Positions 60,202-64,000 of a DNA stretch of 64,000 nt are shown here, one piece after another. Origin of the DNA: Bdellovibrionia bacterium (GTDB taxonomy: Bacteria > Bdellovibrionota > Bdellovibrionia > Bdellovibrionales > JAGQZY01). Each line of letters opens with the position of its first letter. Positions within the stretch are counted from its first letter, which is position 1. Both the position numbers and the translations under genes were made by a program. The notes under the pieces were generated by a model. The model had not been told where the DNA came from. It saw nothing but the letters and a program-made list of their open reading frames with translations, and searched no databases. The stretch covers positions 1 to 64,000 of the forward strand of contig JAUHWH010000009.1 in NCBI GenBank assembly GCA_030424715.1. The letters are read 5' to 3'.

Positions 60202-61677
60202 ATGACCATTGATCCGCCATTTGAAAATACCTATGCCTCTCTACCCACCACTTTTTTTCACGAGGCCACCCCTGAGAAGGTGGATAGCCCGCAGCTTATT
60301 GGCTGGAACCAACCCTTGGCTGAAGAGCTCAATGTCGTCGGCAGCCCTTGGTCAGAATCGCTAAAAGGTGACCTGACCTTGGTTTTTTCAGGCAATAGAG
60401 TGCCGCCCCGATCCGAGCCCATTGCCATGGCCTATTCAGGGCATCAATTTGGTCACTTCTCCCCCTTGCTCGGTGACGGGCGGGCCCTCTTATTAGGAGA
60501 ACTCAGAGACACCAGTGGCGTCGCTTACGACGTTCAATTGAAAGGCTCCGGACGCACAGTGTTCTCCCGTGGCGGCGACGGAAAGTCCCCATTAGGCCCC
60601 GTGCTTCGCGAGTTTATTGTCAGCGAGGCCATGTATCATCTTGGTGTGCCGACAACACGCAGTCTGGCAGCTGTGTCTACCGGTGAAACGGTCTATCGTG
60701 AAGAGGCCCAGCCGGGGGGCGTTCTCACTCGTGTGGCCAAAAGCCATGTACGAGTCGGTACGTTTCAGTTATTTGCCTCTCAGAACGATAGAGAAAGCCT
60801 AAATACGCTTTTGCACTATCTTGCGGAGCGCTGCTTTCCTGAGTTGAAAAACTCAAAGGATCTCCCGTTGGATTTTTTGAAAAGCCTTGTGGCAAAGCAA
60901 ACCCGCTTGGTGGCCCAGTGGATGAGTTTAGGTTTTATCCACGGAGTGATGAACACCGACAATACCTCCGCCATTGGTATCACTCTCGATTACGGCCCCT
61001 GTGCTTTTTTGGACGAAACCGATTTTGATAAAGTCTTTAGCTCCATCGACCGTCGCGGGCGGTATGCCTATGGCAATCAACCCAAAATTTTACAGTGGAA
61101 CCTCACGCGACTGGCTGAGTGTCTGATTTTGCTCTACCCCGACGAGCAAAGAGAGAAGATGCTGCCTCTCTTTGAGCAGGCTTTGCATGCCGTGGATACA
61201 TTGTTTCAAGAAGAGTGGCAAAAGCTCATGCTCGCGAAACTCGGGCTGAAGGGGGGCGACACATCGAAACGCGCCCCGCTGCTGAACGATTGGATGAAAT
61301 ACATGAACTCAGAAAAGGTGGATTTCACAATGGGGTTTCGCAAACTCACAGAGTTACTGGCCCATGGAACCTCAGATATTCACCCCATGAACGAGGTTTT
61401 AAAAGACTTTATTCCCGGTTGGAAATCAGAGATTTTAAAGGATCACCCCTCTGTCGATGAAGCCTGTCTGGCATTGAATAAGACCAACCCCAACATCATT
61501 CCTCGCAATCACAAAATCGAGCAGATGATTCTGCAAGCCTACAATGGCGACTTCTCACTGTTCGAGAAAATGTCTGAAGCCATCAAAGATCCTTTTACTG
61601 AATCCGAACTATCAAAAGACTTCACTTCTCCCCCACATCCCAGCGAAAGGGTTCAAAAAACGTTTTGTGGCACCTAA
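60202..61677 (+). CDS. selO: SelO/YdiU-family protein adenylyltransferase
   Basis: 491 residues from ATG 60202, with GGGAG upstream; 20 residues before it in the frame are not needed. It follows the SelO plan: FHEATPEKVDSPQLIGWN, AYSGHQFGHFSPLLGDGRALLLGEL, YDVQLKGSGRTVFSRGGDGKSPLGPVLREF, MNTDNTSAIGITLDYGPCAFLD (the metal-binding DNxS..DYGP region) and a C-terminal FCGT. SelO proteins are pseudokinase-fold enzymes that AMPylate Ser/Thr/Tyr on target proteins, linked to redox stress. It is slightly longer than E. coli YdiU. It has an ordinary Cys, not selenocysteine, near the end. It is divergent from the patatin gene. Confidence 0.94.
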   Translation: MTIDPPFENTYASLPTTFFHEATPEKVDSPQLIGWNQPLAEELNVVGSPWSESLKGDLTLVFSGNRVPPRSEPIAMAYSGHQFGHFSPLLGDGRALLLGELRDTSGVAYDVQLKGSGRTVFSRGGDGKSPLGPVLREFIVSEAMYHLGVPTTRSLAAVSTGETVYREEAQPGGVLTRVAKSHVRVGTFQLFASQNDRESLNTLLHYLAERCFPELKNSKDLPLDFLKSLVAKQTRLVAQWMSLGFIHGVMNTDNTSAIGITLDYGPCAFLDETDFDKVFSSIDRRGRYAYGNQPKILQWNLTRLAECLILLYPDEQREKMLPLFEQALHAVDTLFQEEWQKLMLAKLGLKGGDTSKRAPLLNDWMKYMNSEKVDFTMGFRKLTELLAHGTSDIHPMNEVLKDFIPGWKSEILKDHPSVDEACLALNKTNPNIIPRNHKIEQMILQAYNGDFSLFEKMSEAIKDPFTESELSKDFTSPPHPSERVQKTFCGT

Positions 61678-61774
61678 GCTCTTAAGCGAACGCAGCCCCA
61701 TTTCACTCTGATTAATTTTAGAGAAAGCTTGGGTTTCTATGTTTGGGGGCTTTAAAACCGACATAGTGTGAATT

Positions 61775-62135
61775 GTCAGCCTTGCAAATTCTGTGAACTG
61801 CTTACGCCAATAAGGGCTAAGAGTTAAGTGCAATTGGCGCTATCATAAACGGTTTGTAGGTTGGCCTGGTTCGAAACGTAAAAGCCTGTGGTGTTCACGT
61901 TTAGAAGGTCGACTGGAGTTAGGCCGGCAATACCCCTAGCATTAGTCGCAGAAGGTACACTAACGACGTCGTGATTTTGAGTTAATGTTTGAGGAACCGT
62001 GCCATCATCACAAGTGACCCGCAATTGGCCACCGTGGTCGGCGGCTGGCTGGTAGCCACCAACAGAAGCACAAGTCGCCGAAGATTCCACGCTCGTGCTG
62101 CTGCTCAAGGCCTCAGCGAGATCGTTAGCAACCAA
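61775..62135 (-). pseudogene. Decayed segment of the fibre-like protein gene
   Basis: Bases 61805-62126 align without gaps to bases 301-622 of the fibre-like gene at the window start (constant offset 61504). Both encode NDLA(K/E)AL..CASVG.Y.PAADHG..LRVT.DDGT.PQTLTQ, then IAGLTP.DLL.VNT and QANLQ. Here a GAA codon has become TAA at 61824-61826 (minus strand), and the signal peptide and repeat region are absent. The part with homology ends near 61775 and 62130. It is a non-functional partial copy, or a silent cassette for gene conversion; the latter is inference. Confidence 0.75.
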
Positions 62136-62238
62136 AAGGGGGATCGAGACAACACTCAACATGTCTCATTCTAGAATTAAACAGACCCCCTGTACTTTAA
62201 GAACTTGAGCCCCAGAAAGTGCTATTCTGAAACATTCT

Positions 62239-63234
62239 CTAAAGGAATTCGTCGAGTTGCTCGGCAAAATCAACATTCTCTGATGTGGCGATATGAAAAA
62301 GGGCGTCTCCCCGATTCACCAATGGCAACCTGGTGCCACCAATAATAATGCCACTTGCTGGAGCGTCCACTCTTATTTCGGATTTTCCAAACAGATCTAA
62401 TATCAGTGCTAAACAGTCACCTTCTGCCACAACCTCTCCGGGCTTCTTTAGAACTCGCATTGAGCCACCATGGGGGGACCGAACCCAAAAGCTATTCTTC
62501 ACAAAAACCGGATCTGCCCCATCTTGCTTTTTCCCGACCTTTTCCAACATCCCCAAATGTTTCATTACCGCTAGACAACCTTGCACTCCGGCCTTGATCA
62601 CCGGCTCATCAAAGCGCAGAGCTTCTCCCCCTTCAAATAACAAAATTGGGATTTTCTTTTTTCGAGCGGCCTCTCGCAACGACCCATCCCTTAAACTCGA
62701 ATTGATCACAACTTGGGTTCCAAAGGCCTTTGCCATAGCTTTGGTTCGTGCCTCATCGATACAGGCTCGAACCTGGGGGATATTATAGCGATGAAGTGCG
62801 CCGGTATGAAAGTCGATGCCATGGGTGGACTTTGAAACCACCTCTTTCATAAAGACACGGGCCATCTGGGAAGCGAGAGACCCTTTTGTTGTTCCTGGGA
62901 AACATCGGTTCAAGTCACGACGATCAGGGAGATAGCGAGACCGAGTATTAAAACCAAAAACATTGACCACCGGCACAGCAAGCACAGTTCCTCGCAATTT
63001 CTTCACTCGCAATCGCTTAGACACCCTTCGAATAATTTCAACCCCATTTATTTCATCGCCGTGCAGAGCCCCCGACAAAAACAAAATGGGTCCGTCTTGA
63101 GTCCCTCGAATCACTTCGACAGGGATATTCATCTCGGTGAAATCATAAAGGTTACCCACCTCGACTTGCACAATTTTACGTCTTCCAAGGGGAAGACTTT
63201 CACCCGCTATTGATAAACTCGACTTCGTCGCCAC
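62239..63234 (-). CDS. Succinylglutamate desuccinylase/aspartoacylase-family deacylase (paralog)
   Basis: 331 residues, a clear paralog of the 45168-46187 enzyme along its full length (REGION: RKIVQVEVGNLYDFTEMNIP, NRCFPG). His58 and Glu61 (ALHGDEINGVE) and His143 (IDFHTGALH) form the zinc site, and LLFEGGEALRF matches the general-base region. Here it stands alone, without rimK or the retropepsin-like gene, so it may act on free metabolites or on products of the distant ligase. Which of the two copies is primary cannot be told. Confidence 0.9.
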   Translation of the reverse strand: MATKSSLSIAGESLPLGRRKIVQVEVGNLYDFTEMNIPVEVIRGTQDGPILFLSGALHGDEINGVEIIRRVSKRLRVKKLRGTVLAVPVVNVFGFNTRSRYLPDRRDLNRCFPGTTKGSLASQMARVFMKEVVSKSTHGIDFHTGALHRYNIPQVRACIDEARTKAMAKAFGTQVVINSSLRDGSLREAARKKKIPILLFEGGEALRFDEPVIKAGVQGCLAVMKHLGMLEKVGKKQDGADPVFVKNSFWVRSPHGGSMRVLKKPGEVVAEGDCLALILDLFGKSEIRVDAPASGIIIGGTRLPLVNRGDALFHIATSENVDFAEQLDEFL

Positions 63235-63450
63235 TGATCCCTCACAACTAATGCTCTATAAAGTGGAACTCTGGATGCAACAAAGATCAAACACTTTCAG
63301 GTCTTGAACTCGATTTGAGCCCTTCAGAATGGGCCCAATCTTCAACCTTAAGCTAACATTAAGATACAAAACCCTTTAATTTCAGCTATTTAAGGATATA
63401 GAATTTTCCTATGATTTGTTCTACAATAGTCCAGTTCCCCGGAGAAGGTG

Positions 63451-63819
63451 ATGATAAATATTTTAGTAGTAGACGATGAAATCGAGCTCTGTGAGTTGAT
63501 GGAAGACATCCTCGTTACCGAGCTCAACTGCCAAGTCAAGGTCGCCCATAATGGGGAAGACGCTCTTGCAATGACCGAGGCCGAAAAATTCGACCTCATT
63601 ATCACGGACTTTAAAATGCCTAGTATGAATGGAGGCGAGCTGATTGAAGCCGTTAAAAAATCCGGCAACGTTTCTGCACAAGCCACCATCTTTTTAATCT
63701 CTGGGCATCATGCCATTTCAGAAACAGAGTCTTCAAGCTTCCCTGATGTGTATTATTTTAATAAGCCATTATCCATTGAAAAAATGATCAAAAAAATTGA
63801 AGAAGTCACAAACCTTTAG
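63451..63819 (+). CDS. Single-domain response regulator (CheY-like)
   Basis: 122 residues from ATG 63451, with GGAG six bases upstream; a GTG one codon earlier is part of the leader. The receiver is complete: acidic pair Asp8/Asp9 (ILVVDDEIEL), phospho-Asp53 (LIITDFKMPSMNG), the switch Ser84 (FLISGHH) and Lys105 (YFNKPLS). No output domain is attached, so it works by protein contact, as in chemotaxis or a phosphorelay. No histidine kinase is nearby. Its stop overlaps that of the convergent DUF1684 gene by four bases. Confidence 0.93.
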   Translation: MINILVVDDEIELCELMEDILVTELNCQVKVAHNGEDALAMTEAEKFDLIITDFKMPSMNGGELIEAVKKSGNVSAQATIFLISGHHAISETESSSFPDVYYFNKPLSIEKMIKKIEEVTNL

Positions 63820-64000
63820 TTTTTCAAACCATTGTGAATTCTATCCCTGCGGTACTTCTCTCCACCCTCTACAGCGAACAGCAAAAGATCTTCAGGCAAG
63901 GGACAGTGAAAGCCCGTCGAGACGGCGCAAGGCGGGTTATACGAGTGGTTGAAATCAACCTCAACCAAATCGCCGTCGCGTAGCTTTGCTAATTCCTTCG
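63816..64000 (-). CDS. DUF1684-family protein, C-terminal end (runs off window end)
   Basis: The last 61 codons are visible. They contain VEVDFNHSYNPPCAVSTGFHC and PLPEDLLLFAVEGGEKYRRD, which match the signature C-terminus of DUF1684 (DFNRAYNPPCA..CPLPP..L...V.AGEK). Members of this family are small proteins of unknown function. Nothing can be said about the rest, which lies beyond the window. The stop, TAA at 63818-63816, overlaps the CheY-like stop on the other strand. Confidence 0.8.
   Translation of the reverse strand, partial: KELAKLRDGDLVEVDFNHSYNPPCAVSTGFHCPLPEDLLLFAVEGGEKYRRDRIHNGLKN

Overview
The window reads as chromosomal DNA of a Bdellovibrionota-type bacterium (Bdellovibrio or a close relative). 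This is an inference from gene content: a fibre-like surface protein with the LALAGGTMSGAINMGN-type repeat, a complete Bat (MoxR/DUF58/VWA/TPR) operon ending in a lytic transglycosylase, many secreted proteases and lipoproteins, a c-di-GMP-I riboswitch, and SpoVG in a Gram-negative. Genes are densely packed with many ATGA overlaps and good Shine-Dalgarno sites. No CRISPR array, rRNA or intact insertion sequence was seen.

Layout. 1-3303: edge of a fibre-like gene, a pentapeptide-repeat lipoprotein and a secreted VWA-like protein. 3477-11111 (minus): housekeeping run glyS, ppdK, smc. 11248-13253: a small membrane protein, an Mrp ATPase, then a c-di-GMP-I riboswitch RNA carrying a tiny leader ORF that runs through its own terminator, followed by a small exported protein. 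13261-16534 (minus): PHP phosphoesterase, GT4 glycosyltransferase and a LysM transglycosylase lipoprotein. 16763-26436 (minus): the Bat operon. 26613-28743: DUF1844 protein, HtrA protease and SpoVG. 28887-30180: tRNA-Gln(TTG) followed by AT-rich DNA with inverted and direct repeats, tiny ORFs and a truncated subtilase, which looks like the scar of an integrated element. 30198-37650: exported proteins, a trypsin-like protease, a LysR regulator and an aldehyde/alcohol dehydrogenase pair.

37742-50524: a glycosidase-like lipoprotein, a PurD-like ATP-grasp protein, an SDR, and a cluster of retropepsin-like protease, RimK fused to an RCK_C (TrkA-C) domain, and an aspartoacylase-type deacylase. A CNNM/CorC transporter, a barrel-like protein and a CASTOR/POLLUX-type channel follow. 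50789-56960: a trypsin, then a lipid-type cluster around a divergent promoter: FabG-like SDR and alpha/beta hydrolase on one side, a KASIII-like enzyme lacking the usual His/Asn, an acyl-CoA synthetase and an exported hydrolase on the other. 57110-64000: a CBS/receiver-like protein, a barrel protein, a patatin, SelO, a decayed copy of the fibre gene segment from the window start, a second deacylase, a CheY-like receiver and the edge of a DUF1684 gene.

The most interesting items are the riboswitch/leader-ORF/terminator arrangement (12622-13253), the KASIII-like enzyme with a Cys-Thr-Tyr site under overlapping divergent promoters (53317-54400), and the RimK-RCK_C fusion cluster (43192-46187).
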